NCBI GenBank assembly: GCA_014730275.1
Contig: WJIL01000016.1
Coordinates: forward strand, 124,001 to 188,000
DNA from: Candidatus Lokiarchaeota archaeon
GTDB lineage: Archaea; Asgardarchaeota; Thorarchaeia; Thorarchaeales; Thorarchaeaceae
Direction of reading: 5' to 3'
Length of the DNA: 64,000 nucleotides
Under the pieces are notes generated by a model, which was given only the letters and a program-made list of their open reading frames with translations, was not told the DNA's origin and searched no databases. Shown one piece after another: positions 50,708 to 59,166 of this stretch (position 1 is the stretch's first letter; every line of letters starts with the position of its first letter). Both the position numbers and the translations under genes were made by a program.

Positions 50708-50865
50708 TGAGTTCACCTTTGCAGATGTCAAGTCACGGGGACCTCCGGCCAGTTCTTGGTGTCTTTGTCTGAGGATTATTAACATTCCTGATTGCGGCCG
50801 ACCAGTTTCACGTCTTCATTCCTTTTTCAGAGGAGACAAGAAGTCTGAGAACTGATGAAGATACA

Positions 50866-50874
50866 GTTTATATG
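50866..50874 (+). promoter_or_regulatory. TATA box for the Lrp-type RAM protein gene
   Basis: GTTTATATG is centred about 57 nt before GTG 50927, with GGGAGAG between, giving a leader of about 30 nt. Confidence 0.4.
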
Positions 50875-50926
50875 CTGTAAACGGCAATTCTTAGTATTGA
50901 GATAAAACCATCAGGGAGAGATTGCT

Positions 50927-51163
50927 GTGATTGTTGCTTTTGTAATGGCCAAAGTAGATTCAAAGAAAACACGTGATGTACTTGAGAAAGTGAAGAAGTT
51001 CGACCAGGTTGAAGAAGCATACGTCATTTATGGGGCGTATGATCTCATAATCCAAGGCAGCTTCGAGTCACCTGAAGCACTCAGCTCATTTGTTGTCGAT
51101 GATCTTCGCCGTATTGACGGTGTGAAGGACACCGTAACCAATGTCGCTGCTTCATCTACGTAG
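50927..51163 (+). CDS. Stand-alone Lrp/AsnC ligand-binding (RAM) domain
   Basis: 78 residues from GTG 50927. The whole protein is one RAM/ACT-like domain: IVAFVMAKVDSKKTRDVLEKVKKFDQVEEAYVIYGAYDLIIQGSFES, ending LRRIDGVKDTVTNVAAS. There is no DNA-binding helix-turn-helix, so it probably acts as an effector-binding partner or oligomer. It is divergent from mvhD and convergent with the first AOR gene. Confidence 0.88.
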   Translation: MIVAFVMAKVDSKKTRDVLEKVKKFDQVEEAYVIYGAYDLIIQGSFESPEALSSFVVDDLRRIDGVKDTVTNVAASST

Positions 51164-51280
51164 TGCACGCATCAATATCTCTGGCCCAAGAAGTGCTGTT
51201 ATCTGACGAATCTCACTTGGAAGCTTGAGTCCGTATGAACAATATGTGAACCCGGGTGGCATATATTCAAAGAAATGACA

Positions 51281-53164
51281 TTACCAAAGCCCGGTTCTTT
51301 TCATCTCTTCTTCGAGAGACAAACGCCTTAGAGTTTCCTTGGTGGGCAAGCCACTTTCCAAATTCCATCCTCGTTCCTCGTAGTACTCTTCCAGCATATC
51401 ATCAAGTTCTACGGTCTGTCCCTTTGACGGTCCAGTCGGCGCGGCTTGCTGTGTAAGTCTCTTAGGCAGACTATCGTCCTTTCTCGTTATGCCGCGCATG
51501 GCATTGAACAGTCTATTGATATTGACTATTCGCTCTCCTATTTCTTTCAGTTGTTTCTCTGATAGTTCTATACCGTTGTGAATCTGAATGGCCTTGGATA
51601 CTGCAGGGTAATAGAACTCTGGGGGGATCTGTGTTCCGTATTTGCAGAGCCCGACACTTTCCACGACTACCATGTAATCCTCGCACTCTTTGACCATGAT
51701 GCCCTTGTACTTGGGATTGAGCCTATCAGTCATTTCAGGTAGATATTCCTCGCCAAATCGTTCTCTGATTTCATCATCGAACCCGGCTTCGTCGAGGACC
51801 GGAAATGCATAGAGATGGTCCGCACCCCTTGCCGCAGTGGCAGCCGCAAGACCCATGGATTTCTGGGCACGGGGTTCCTGACCGGCTATTTCCTGTTTCT
51901 TCACTGCCATGACGAATTTTTCGGTTCCTCTCCCAATCTCCTCTGCAGCTTTCGCGCTCCCTTCTGCTAAGAGATCTCCAAACCCTTCTCTGTGAGCTAT
52001 CATCTTTGTAAGCTCGATTATGGCTTCAGCATTCCCCCAGGAGAGGTCAATTCCTTCAGTATCCTCTTCTGTTAGAAGTCCTTCGTCCCATGCTTCCATC
52101 GCCCAGGAGATTGTTCCACCGAGAGAGATTGTATCCATGCCATATTTGTTTGCAAGGTGATGACCGAACAGAACTGACTCCACATTGTCGTTTCCGCATC
52201 TGGAACCTAGAGAAGACTGTGTCTCGAACTCGGGTGCTCCTCCGGTATACTTGTATGGTCCTTCACGAACCGTAGTCACTCGACCACACCGCTGCAAACA
52301 ACACCAATCTGCCCTCGCTTTTACGAGGTGCTCGTCGTAGATTTTCTGGCCGCTTATCTTCTCATATTCATCAAATACCCCTTGTCGGAAGTTGTAGGAT
52401 GGCAGTCTCCCGATTTCCTGCATCATTTCCACAAGGTTCGTTGTTCCATATTTTGCACGTTCAGGAGTAAAGGGGTTATCGAGCATCCTCTTGTGGAACC
52501 GATCCATTTCCTTGAGATAGTTGTCTGGGTCTGCAACATCGATTTTTCCGGTTCCTCGCACACTGATTGCCTTGACTTTCTTAGAGCCCATGACTGCTCC
52601 AAGACCTGATCTCGCTGATGCGCGGTCTCTGTCGTTCATGATGGCGGCGAATCTAACGAGGTTTTCTCCTGCCGGTCCAATTGAAAGTATTCGACATTTC
52701 TTTCCGTGTCGCTTGTGAAGCAATTCGTCGGTTTCGAAAACATCTTTCCCCCAGATATTTTTTGCATCGACAAGCGCAACATCATCGTCTCGGATGTTCA
52801 GGTATACTGGTTCGGGCGAGATTCCTTTGAAGATGATAGCATCGTATCCAGCCATTTTCAGCTCTGGGCCCCAGAACCCAGCTGCATGGCTTTCTCCCCA
52901 TATTCCTGTTAGGGGGGACAAAGCCGCAACCAGATGTCTAGATGCCTGAGGAAACATCGAACCTGTTAGGAGACCAGTTGCTATTCCCAAAACATTCTCT
53001 GAAGAGAGAGGGTCTGCATCTGCTGGGATGTGATCGAAGAGAACCTTGGATAGGAATCCAGCTCCGAGAAGGAATTTCCTTACCATCGATTCTTCAATCG
53101 GCCGAGCATCAATCTCTTGCTCTGTGAGGTCGATCCAAAGTATTTCTCCACCTACTCCCTTCAT
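51281..53164 (-). CDS. aor: Tungsten-containing aldehyde:ferredoxin oxidoreductase (AOR family), copy 1
   Basis: 627 residues. AOR signatures are GILWIDLTEQE-like opening strand, PLTGIWGESHAAGFWGPELKMAGYDAIIFKG, GPAGENLVRFAAIMNDRDRASARSGLGAVMGSKKVKAI, and QEPRAQKSMGLAAATAARGADHLYAFP. The Fe-S motif, normally C-x2-C-x3-C, reads DWCCLQRC, so the first Cys position is Asp; the fourth ligand is in VGLCKYG. It oxidises aldehydes to acids or reduces acids, with ferredoxin. Start ATG overlaps the upstream ferredoxin stop (ATGA). A paralogue lies at 59167. Confidence 0.93.
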   Translation of the reverse strand: MKGVGGEILWIDLTEQEIDARPIEESMVRKFLLGAGFLSKVLFDHIPADADPLSSENVLGIATGLLTGSMFPQASRHLVAALSPLTGIWGESHAAGFWGPELKMAGYDAIIFKGISPEPVYLNIRDDDVALVDAKNIWGKDVFETDELLHKRHGKKCRILSIGPAGENLVRFAAIMNDRDRASARSGLGAVMGSKKVKAISVRGTGKIDVADPDNYLKEMDRFHKRMLDNPFTPERAKYGTTNLVEMMQEIGRLPSYNFRQGVFDEYEKISGQKIYDEHLVKARADWCCLQRCGRVTTVREGPYKYTGGAPEFETQSSLGSRCGNDNVESVLFGHHLANKYGMDTISLGGTISWAMEAWDEGLLTEEDTEGIDLSWGNAEAIIELTKMIAHREGFGDLLAEGSAKAAEEIGRGTEKFVMAVKKQEIAGQEPRAQKSMGLAAATAARGADHLYAFPVLDEAGFDDEIRERFGEEYLPEMTDRLNPKYKGIMVKECEDYMVVVESVGLCKYGTQIPPEFYYPAVSKAIQIHNGIELSEKQLKEIGERIVNINRLFNAMRGITRKDDSLPKRLTQQAAPTGPSKGQTVELDDMLEEYYEERGWNLESGLPTKETLRRLSLEEEMKRTGLW

Positions 53165-53652
53165 GGTGTTTCCTCCTTTCCATATAGAATGTCTGCATGT
53201 TCATCATGGAGAGATAGTATTTCTCCATCGGGGTCCGTTTCTTGAAGCTTCTCACGAGTTGTAATTTGAAGGGCATCAACTGGGCACCGACTAACACATT
53301 CGCCACATTGAATGCATTTGATTGCCTTCCCTGTATCTGGGTTAATCTTTATCGCAGCGTACGGGCAGGCTTCCACACAATCTCCAGTACCTGTGCACTT
53401 TGCTTCACTGATTATGACGGTCCCCTTCTTAGTCCGTCGAATAGCGCCCTCTGGACAAGCGTCAATACAAGGTGCATCCTCACAGTTCCTACAGAAGAGT
53501 GGGAAATCTAGAGCAGGTTCTATTCGTAATACTCTTGCACGAGATCTTGCGGGGCTTATCGTCTTGAAGAAGCGCATGCTACATACGTTAACACATATCA
53601 TGCAACCAGTACAAACCCGAGGATCCCCTATCACAAATTCTAGCTCAACCAA
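53161..53652 (-). CDS. Polyferredoxin partner of AOR copy 1 (four 4Fe-4S motifs)
   Basis: 163 residues. Cys motifs are CTGCMICVNVC, CRNCEDAPCIDACP, CTGTGDCVEACP (one Cys of the cluster shifted) and CIQCGECVSRCP, the HycB/DMSO-reductase-B pattern. It resembles AorA, the electron-carrier subunit of AorAB-type aldehyde oxidoreductases. The start is TTG 53652 with GGAGG 8 nt upstream; it overlaps the amidohydrolase stop by 8 nt and the AOR start by 4 nt. The C-terminal 30 residues are charged and unassigned. Confidence 0.9.
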   Translation of the reverse strand: MVELEFVIGDPRVCTGCMICVNVCSMRFFKTISPARSRARVLRIEPALDFPLFCRNCEDAPCIDACPEGAIRRTKKGTVIISEAKCTGTGDCVEACPYAAIKINPDTGKAIKCIQCGECVSRCPVDALQITTREKLQETDPDGEILSLHDEHADILYGKEETP

Positions 53653-55027
53653 TATGTGCTCCTCCTAGATTTTTATTTGATAGTCCCATCTGCTGGAATT
53701 CTCCGTGGCCTGGTCTGATGGTTGTCCTGTTCTCTTTGAAAACCATTTCACCCCTAACGAATGTCATTTCTGGAGCTCCAGTCATTTCAAGACCATCATA
53801 CAGTGTCCATCCGCACTTCGAGAACATCATTTCGGGGTTTATCTTCTCCTTCTTGGTTGGATTGATGATAACCAAATCAGCATCAGATCCAATTCTTAGT
53901 ACTCCCTTCTTCGGATAAAGGCCGAATATTCTTGCTGGATTTCTGGAAGCAACATGCAAGAGTGTGGAATAAGGCAACCTCCCCCTATTGATACCCTCTG
54001 ATAGAAGCACACGTAGGATCATTTGTGTTCCATCTACACCTGCCCAGGCCTCTCTGATGTCATGTGTTCCTGCTTCTTTCTTTTCTATTGGACAGGGTGC
54101 ATGATCGCTCACGGTAATATCAATTGTTCCCCTAAGTAATGCTGACCAAAGCGCTGATTTATCACGTTTGGTTCTCAGAGGGGGATTCATCTTGCTCTTG
54201 ACTCCGAGCCTGTTCATCTGATCTCTATGAAACATCAGGTGATGAGGACAGACTTCCGTTGTGACCATCACCCCATCTTTCCTCCCTCTTTCGATTTCCC
54301 TGACGCCTACCTCACTAGTCACATGTGCTATATGCAAATGCCCTCCTGTTCTTTTCGCAATATCTACAAGCTGAGAAATCGCAAGCTGTTCAGCAATCAC
54401 TGGCCGTGAAAGTGAATGGCTTATCGGGGCGTCCCATTCTCCTTCCATGTCACTTGAAAACTCTCTGAGGACTCCCGGGTCTTCTGCATGCACAGTGATT
54501 TGAGCTCCATATTCGGAGGCTTCACTGAGCAATCGTACCATTACTCCAGCATCGGCTGGAAACGGTTCTCCGGTAAAGGCTTTGAAAGCAGCTATTCCTT
54601 CTTCGAGCATTGGCCTGACTATTTTGACATTCTCGGAGTACATCATTCCCGCAGTAAACGAGAAATCAATAATGGACATCGATTTACCCGCTTCCACTTT
54701 CTTCTTGAGGGCGTCTGGTGTATCGACTTGGCTTACAAGTGGCATATCAATGACCGTTGTAACCCCTCCTGCAGCAGCTGCCCGTGAACCTGTGGTGAAA
54801 TCTTCATGGCTCAGCATGTCAGAATCATGGATATGTGCATGAGCATCAATCAAACCCGGCATCACTATGTTTCCTTCGGCATCAATAACCTCTTTACCTT
54901 CTGGAAGATGCTCATCTGTTGCTATGGCGGAAATCTTGCCATTCTTTACTGCAAGGCCCCCTCTTACCAATCCCGATTCTAAGAGAAGGCGGGAATTTCT
55001 GATTACTAGGTCGGCCTCATTACTCAA
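53645..55027 (-). CDS. Dihydroorotase/allantoinase-family cyclic amidohydrolase
   Basis: 460 residues. The metal site is complete: HAHIHD near residue 62, the lysine to be carbamylated in AFKAFTGEP, HAEDPGV and HIAHVTSE, and the last Asp in ITVSDHAPCP. The N- and C-terminal beta domain and the KIGSDADLVII-like strand (RIGSDADLVIINP) are typical. It hydrolyses a cyclic amide; dihydroorotase, allantoinase and hydantoinase are all possible. Its place in the AOR operon is unusual and hints at a shared pathway. The start is TTG 55027, 10 nt after GGAG. Confidence 0.88.
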   Translation of the reverse strand: MSNEADLVIRNSRLLLESGLVRGGLAVKNGKISAIATDEHLPEGKEVIDAEGNIVMPGLIDAHAHIHDSDMLSHEDFTTGSRAAAAGGVTTVIDMPLVSQVDTPDALKKKVEAGKSMSIIDFSFTAGMMYSENVKIVRPMLEEGIAAFKAFTGEPFPADAGVMVRLLSEASEYGAQITVHAEDPGVLREFSSDMEGEWDAPISHSLSRPVIAEQLAISQLVDIAKRTGGHLHIAHVTSEVGVREIERGRKDGVMVTTEVCPHHLMFHRDQMNRLGVKSKMNPPLRTKRDKSALWSALLRGTIDITVSDHAPCPIEKKEAGTHDIREAWAGVDGTQMILRVLLSEGINRGRLPYSTLLHVASRNPARIFGLYPKKGVLRIGSDADLVIINPTKKEKINPEMMFSKCGWTLYDGLEMTGAPEMTFVRGEMVFKENRTTIRPGHGEFQQMGLSNKNLGGAHIG

Positions 55028-55034
55028 CTTGCTT

Positions 55035-55343
55035 TCACTCCATGCTTCTTTGTACTAGAGATGTTCCACCGCCTACCGGTGGGAATACAGCGACACGGTC
55101 ACCATCCTCGAGGTGAGTATTATACCCATCGAGAAGCTCGATTCTTTTCCCGTTTATCATGCATGAATAGAAACGTTTGAGGCGTCCGCTTTCCTCATCA
55201 ATTGCAACCTCTTGGAACCGCGCCCCAAATTTCTGCTTCAGCTTCCGGATGAGGTCATCGATGGTATCTGCTGTCATCTCTACAGTTCCGGTACCTGCTG
55301 CTTCTCGAACCGTAGCAAAGAGTTTGACTGTCACTTTCGCCAT
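55035..55343 (-). CDS. moaD: MoaD/ThiS-like ubiquitin-fold sulfur carrier with an extra C-terminal tail
   Basis: 102 residues from ATG 55343 (MAKVTVKLFATVREAAG). The beta-grasp fold is clear, with INGKRIELLDGYNTHLEDGDRVAVFPPVGGG. MoaD normally ends with Gly-Gly, which becomes the thiocarboxylate for molybdopterin (here probably tungstopterin) synthesis. Here GGG is followed by TSLVQRSME, nine residues that must be removed or that prevent activation. The gene is 7 nt before the amidohydrolase start and heads the AOR module. Confidence 0.85.
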   Translation of the reverse strand: MAKVTVKLFATVREAAGTGTVEMTADTIDDLIRKLKQKFGARFQEVAIDEESGRLKRFYSCMINGKRIELLDGYNTHLEDGDRVAVFPPVGGGTSLVQRSME

Positions 55344-55439
55344 TGGTACCATCCATCTTCTAGCCCTCGAAATAGATGATTTTAACAGTTGCTGATTGAC
55401 ACTTTCTCTCAGTCCCCTTCATCGTAGGAATGACCCTTC

Positions 55440-56318
55440 ATGGAATTGACAGTTGTCGGCCATCTCAGCAGGGATCTTATCATCACACCAGAAATCAAGA
55501 GAGAGGTTATTGGGGGTGGTACTGCATATGCTATGCTTGCCCCCTCAATTGGAACCCATACTCGTATAGTCAGCAAGATTGGTCATGATTTTGACGAGTA
55601 CCTGAGTGTATTGCAGGATTCTGGTTTGAACTTGTCAGCGCTTCACCGCACATCGGGGCAAACAACGAGGTTCGTCAACAGATATGACAGTGAAGGCAAC
55701 CGGAGTCAATCTGTGGAAGCAGTGGCACCTGACATAACAGGGGCTGATGTTGATGAAGCGGATGTTTCGGGTACCATTGTACATTGCTGCCCCCTTCTTG
55801 GCGAAGTGAATGTGTCATTTCTTGAGAAGGCAGCGCAGCATGCTTCATTTGTATCGCTTGATATACAGGGATATCTTCGTCAGATTCATGACCAACAAGT
55901 ACAATTGACGGAGTGGAACGAGAAGGCGGACATTCTGCCTTTTGTGGATCTCGTAAAGGCTGATGAACGAGAACTGCAATATGCAACAGATAGTGTTGAA
56001 GAAGAACAAGCTGCAGAACACATCATGGAACTGGGACCATGCATCCTTCTTGTTACACGTAATCGTCGAGGATCAACCATCTATACTCCTGCAGAGAAAG
56101 TGGATATTCCAGCAATCCCCCCGAAAGAAATCGTAGATGTCACAGGTTGCGGAGATACCTATTCAATTGGTTTCCTTGTGGAATACTCACGAACAGGTGA
56201 TTTGCCTGCTTCCGGGGTTTTTGCAGCCGGATGCGCATCATTCAATCTGGAAACAATTGGCCCCTATGGTATGCCGTCACGGTCTGAGGTTGAATCACGT
56301 ATCACAGGTTATCTGTAG
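55440..56318 (+). CDS. PfkB-family carbohydrate kinase
   Basis: 292 residues. VVGHLSRDLI opens the substrate domain, GGGTAYAMLAPSIG is the Gly-rich loop, and the C-terminal signature DVTGCGDTYSIGFLVEY contains the catalytic Asp (the usual GAGD is GCGD). A ribokinase/adenosine-kinase type fold; the substrate, a sugar or nucleoside, is unknown. ATG follows AGGA at 9 nt. Divergent from the moaD gene. Confidence 0.88.
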   Translation: MELTVVGHLSRDLIITPEIKREVIGGGTAYAMLAPSIGTHTRIVSKIGHDFDEYLSVLQDSGLNLSALHRTSGQTTRFVNRYDSEGNRSQSVEAVAPDITGADVDEADVSGTIVHCCPLLGEVNVSFLEKAAQHASFVSLDIQGYLRQIHDQQVQLTEWNEKADILPFVDLVKADERELQYATDSVEEEQAAEHIMELGPCILLVTRNRRGSTIYTPAEKVDIPAIPPKEIVDVTGCGDTYSIGFLVEYSRTGDLPASGVFAAGCASFNLETIGPYGMPSRSEVESRITGYL

Positions 56319-56377
56319 GCTAATCAGAAGTCTTTTCATATTGTCTACTAGTGACCATTTCGCAGCGGTGAGATAGG

Positions 56378-57565
56378 TTGCTCGAAGACTTGGACAAACT
56401 AATGGAAGACCGTGATATTGATGCACTTATTGCCAAAGGAAACGCATTCGAAATTCCAGATATCTTCTGGTTAACAGGATTTCGCTCCCCTGATTCAATC
56501 ATTTACTTCAAACAACATGATCAAGATGGCGTTGTTGCAGCTGCAGCGAATACACTGGAGCGAATCAAAAAGCAAAGCTTCATTGAAGCAACCTATGACC
56601 TCACTGAGACCTACACAGAGATGATGAAAGAGGGCAAAAGACCATCAAACGAACCAAAACAAATCTTTGGCGAGATTTTCGACAAACTCTTTGATGGCGA
56701 TGTTGTAGGTGTACCAAACCACTTGCCCAGTAATGCATTGGTTGCGCTGCAAGAAATCGGTTTGGATATCAAGGTAGTCCCAAATCTGCTGAAGAACGGA
56801 CGTGCAACCAAGAACGCCGACGAAATCAAGGCAATACGAAAAGCTGGTGAAGCTACGGTTGCAGCCTTCAAGGAAATAGTACAAACTATCAAGGATGCTG
56901 AGATAGGTGAGAATAGTAGATTGATGTCTGAAGGGAAGCCGCTTACAGTACGTGACATCAAGTTAGAGCTTGAACACGCACTCCTGGATCGCAGGGCGGA
57001 GTTGGCCGAGGATTCCATTGTTGCTGTTGGTCAGAAAGGATTCGATTGGCACTATCTTGGCAATCTAGACGATGTTCTGAAAGCAGGTGAACCTATCATT
57101 ATTGATGTGTTCCCCCGACTCAAAGAGGATAGATACGTGGCGGATGTAACCCGAACTATAGTGAAAGGCGAGGTTGATGATGAACTGCAAGCGATGTTCG
57201 ATGCCGTCGTGGATGCACTACATGCTGTTGAGGATACCCTTGCGGCAGGAGCAATGATTGACGAGGATGTGAATATGGCTTGCTATAAGACACTAGAAAA
57301 ACATGGCTTCAAGTCATCTCGCTTGGACCCTGAAGCCAAAGAGGGGATGACACATGGCCTGGGTCACGGAATCGGTCTTGAAGTTCATGAATATCCTTTC
57401 CTCTATGACCGCGAAAGCGCGTTTGAATCAGGGAATGTTGTAGCAATAGAACCTGGTGTATACATCGAATCAGTGGGCGGCGTTCGGATTGAGAATGATT
57501 ACGTTGTTACTGATCAGGGAGCGGAACGCCTAACCACCGGACTTGACGATTTATTGTTCCTGTAA
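56378..57565 (+). CDS. M24 family peptidase (Xaa-Pro dipeptidase/aminopeptidase P-like)
   Basis: 395 residues. The N-terminal creatinase-like domain is followed by the pita-bread domain. The metal ligands are Asp in IIDVFPRLKEDRYVADVTRT, His in MTHGLGHGIGLEVHEYP, and two Glu in VVAIEPGVYIESVGGVRIENDYVV. It should cleave X-Pro bonds. The start is TTG 56378 behind GGTGAGA. The first Asp-Asp pair is spaced as in the family, with DVFPRLKEDRYVADVTRT holding both. Confidence 0.9.
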   Translation: MLEDLDKLMEDRDIDALIAKGNAFEIPDIFWLTGFRSPDSIIYFKQHDQDGVVAAAANTLERIKKQSFIEATYDLTETYTEMMKEGKRPSNEPKQIFGEIFDKLFDGDVVGVPNHLPSNALVALQEIGLDIKVVPNLLKNGRATKNADEIKAIRKAGEATVAAFKEIVQTIKDAEIGENSRLMSEGKPLTVRDIKLELEHALLDRRAELAEDSIVAVGQKGFDWHYLGNLDDVLKAGEPIIIDVFPRLKEDRYVADVTRTIVKGEVDDELQAMFDAVVDALHAVEDTLAAGAMIDEDVNMACYKTLEKHGFKSSRLDPEAKEGMTHGLGHGIGLEVHEYPFLYDRESAFESGNVVAIEPGVYIESVGGVRIENDYVVTDQGAERLTTGLDDLLFL

Positions 57566-57572
57566 AATGGTC

Positions 57573-58664
57573 CTACTCGAAACTCAGCGCCCGTACCGGG
57601 CAAACGGAAATACACATTCCACATTGCTGGCATTTCTCTGGTGAAATACGGACATCACCATCTTCTCGACTGACAGAGATTGCATCGTATACACAGGTTC
57701 TTTCACACAATCTACAGAACGTGCAGGTATCAATATCTACAACTGGAGGTTGTTGTGGAGTCGCTCTCTCGATTTCCTGTAGAGCCATTCCATGAATATC
57801 CAAAACCGAATCGTAGTTGTGTGCATTCAGCCATTCGTCGATTTCCTCAACTATCTTTCCATAAACCTGAGGACCACCGAGTATAGCCGCTGTACAGACT
57901 TCAATCGCTGATGCTCCTGCCATGAAGTACTCGATGGCATCCTCCCCACTAGTTACTCCTCCAACCCCAATAACCGGGATATCTACCGCTTGTGAAATAT
58001 CTGCGACACATCGAAGGGCTATCGGTTTCAGAGCTGCACCACTCATCCATCCATAACCATCATCACTTCCGAGAAGCGGTCTGCCTGTTTCAATATCTAT
58101 ATGGAGACAAGGTCCGTAGGTGTTGATTGCAACAATCCCGTCTACGTATGGTTCAACTGATTTTGCTACTTCTGCCACGTCTACCTTTGGACTCAGCTTG
58201 GCAAAGATTGGAATGTCCACTGCTTCATTTAGTGTCTTGGCGATTTCCTCATGCCCTCCAACATAATGGGTACTGAATTCTATGCCATGAACTCCTACTT
58301 CTTCTACTTGGGGCGCTATCTTGGCTACTTCTTCCGGCGTATATCCAATACTCGCTATCAACGGGAGCTCTGCTTCTAGTGCCCTCGAGTATTCTACCCG
58401 CAACCAGTCTTCAAGTGGTTTCTCACTCCATAATTCAGCATTGAGTAGTCCTTGTTTAGAACCACGAATACCCCTTCGAATAGCTGCGATATTTGGTTTT
58501 GGCACCTCAGCTGCTTCCATACTTACTGTCTTTGCGACGAGTCCACCAGCACCACCCCGTGCCGCTTCGAGAAGCACATTTCCGCTTCGCGAATTGGGTC
58601 CAGCAGCTGTTAAGACTGGATTCCTGAGCTCTAAATCTCCCACGTTGGTTTTCAGTACCGCCAT
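57573..58664 (-). CDS. Dihydroorotate dehydrogenase-like protein with C-terminal 2[4Fe-4S] (PreA-like)
   Basis: 363 residues. The FMN barrel opens LRNPVLTAAGPNSRSGNVLLEAARGGAGGLVAKT and has IFAKLSPKV, VAINTYGPC and IPVIGVGGVTSGEDAIEYFMAGASAIEVCTA. A C-terminal ferredoxin domain carries CTFCRLCERTCVYDAI and CQQCGMCISVCPVRAL. This is the arrangement of the PreA/dihydropyrimidine dehydrogenase subunit rather than a biosynthetic PyrD. It may work on pyrimidine-like substrates with the amidohydrolase at 53.6 kb, which is inference. Confidence 0.9.
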   Translation of the reverse strand: MAVLKTNVGDLELRNPVLTAAGPNSRSGNVLLEAARGGAGGLVAKTVSMEAAEVPKPNIAAIRRGIRGSKQGLLNAELWSEKPLEDWLRVEYSRALEAELPLIASIGYTPEEVAKIAPQVEEVGVHGIEFSTHYVGGHEEIAKTLNEAVDIPIFAKLSPKVDVAEVAKSVEPYVDGIVAINTYGPCLHIDIETGRPLLGSDDGYGWMSGAALKPIALRCVADISQAVDIPVIGVGGVTSGEDAIEYFMAGASAIEVCTAAILGGPQVYGKIVEEIDEWLNAHNYDSVLDIHGMALQEIERATPQQPPVVDIDTCTFCRLCERTCVYDAISVSREDGDVRISPEKCQQCGMCISVCPVRALSFE

Positions 58665-58683
58665 AGGTATGCTATTGCGCGTG

Positions 58684-58723
58684 TTGAAATAAGATTTCCT
58701 GCAGTTTCACTGCTTTATTTCAA
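58684..58723. repeat. 9-bp inverted repeat in a divergent promoter region
   Basis: TTGAAATAA (58684-58692) and TTATTTCAA (58715-58723) are perfect complements with a 22-nt spacer. They lie between the PreA-like gene (minus) and a hypothetical gene (plus). It could be a regulator site or a chance AT-rich palindrome. Confidence 0.35.
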
Positions 58724-58798
58724 AAACGGAAACACAAGAGAGACGAAACAGTTATCAATGGAAAGATTCCCCTCCACCACCCTGGGGATTGGAATACT

Positions 58799-59161
58799 AT
58801 GAGGACCAACCGTAAACCACCACAGACAGTTGCAGATACCATTGATAGTCTACTCCAAAGTGGCTTTTCAGAAAGTGACGCTAAGCTTTGTAGAGACACT
58901 ATTGACAAGGCGTGGTATATCTGTGAAGAGCGGAATGGTGGCTACCACTCCATAGCACAGGAGCTATACGGGCTGTTGAATTTTCTGACTGATAGGATTC
59001 TTCCAGCAATTCGATGCCATTCCCATGAGACTTCATTTGTACGTCAGTGGCTTGAAGAGTATATCGAGGAAAATCTTAGCCAAGAAGCATTGGATTATGT
59101 TGTTGAACATCGCACATTCTCTAGGCCTTCAGTTAAGCTAGACGCAATAGGCTCAATCTGA
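58799..59161 (+). CDS. Hypothetical helical protein
   Basis: 120 residues, helical, with NRKPPQTVADTIDSLLQSGFSESDAKLCRDTIDKAWYICEERNGGYHSIAQELYGLLNFL and LPAIRCHSHETSFVRQWLEEYIEENL. I recognise no family. It is convergent with AOR copy 2, 5 nt apart. The His/Cys pairs (RCHSH) are the only possible metal site. Confidence 0.6.
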   Translation: MRTNRKPPQTVADTIDSLLQSGFSESDAKLCRDTIDKAWYICEERNGGYHSIAQELYGLLNFLTDRILPAIRCHSHETSFVRQWLEEYIEENLSQEALDYVVEHRTFSRPSVKLDAIGSI

Positions 59162-59166
59162 ATCTC

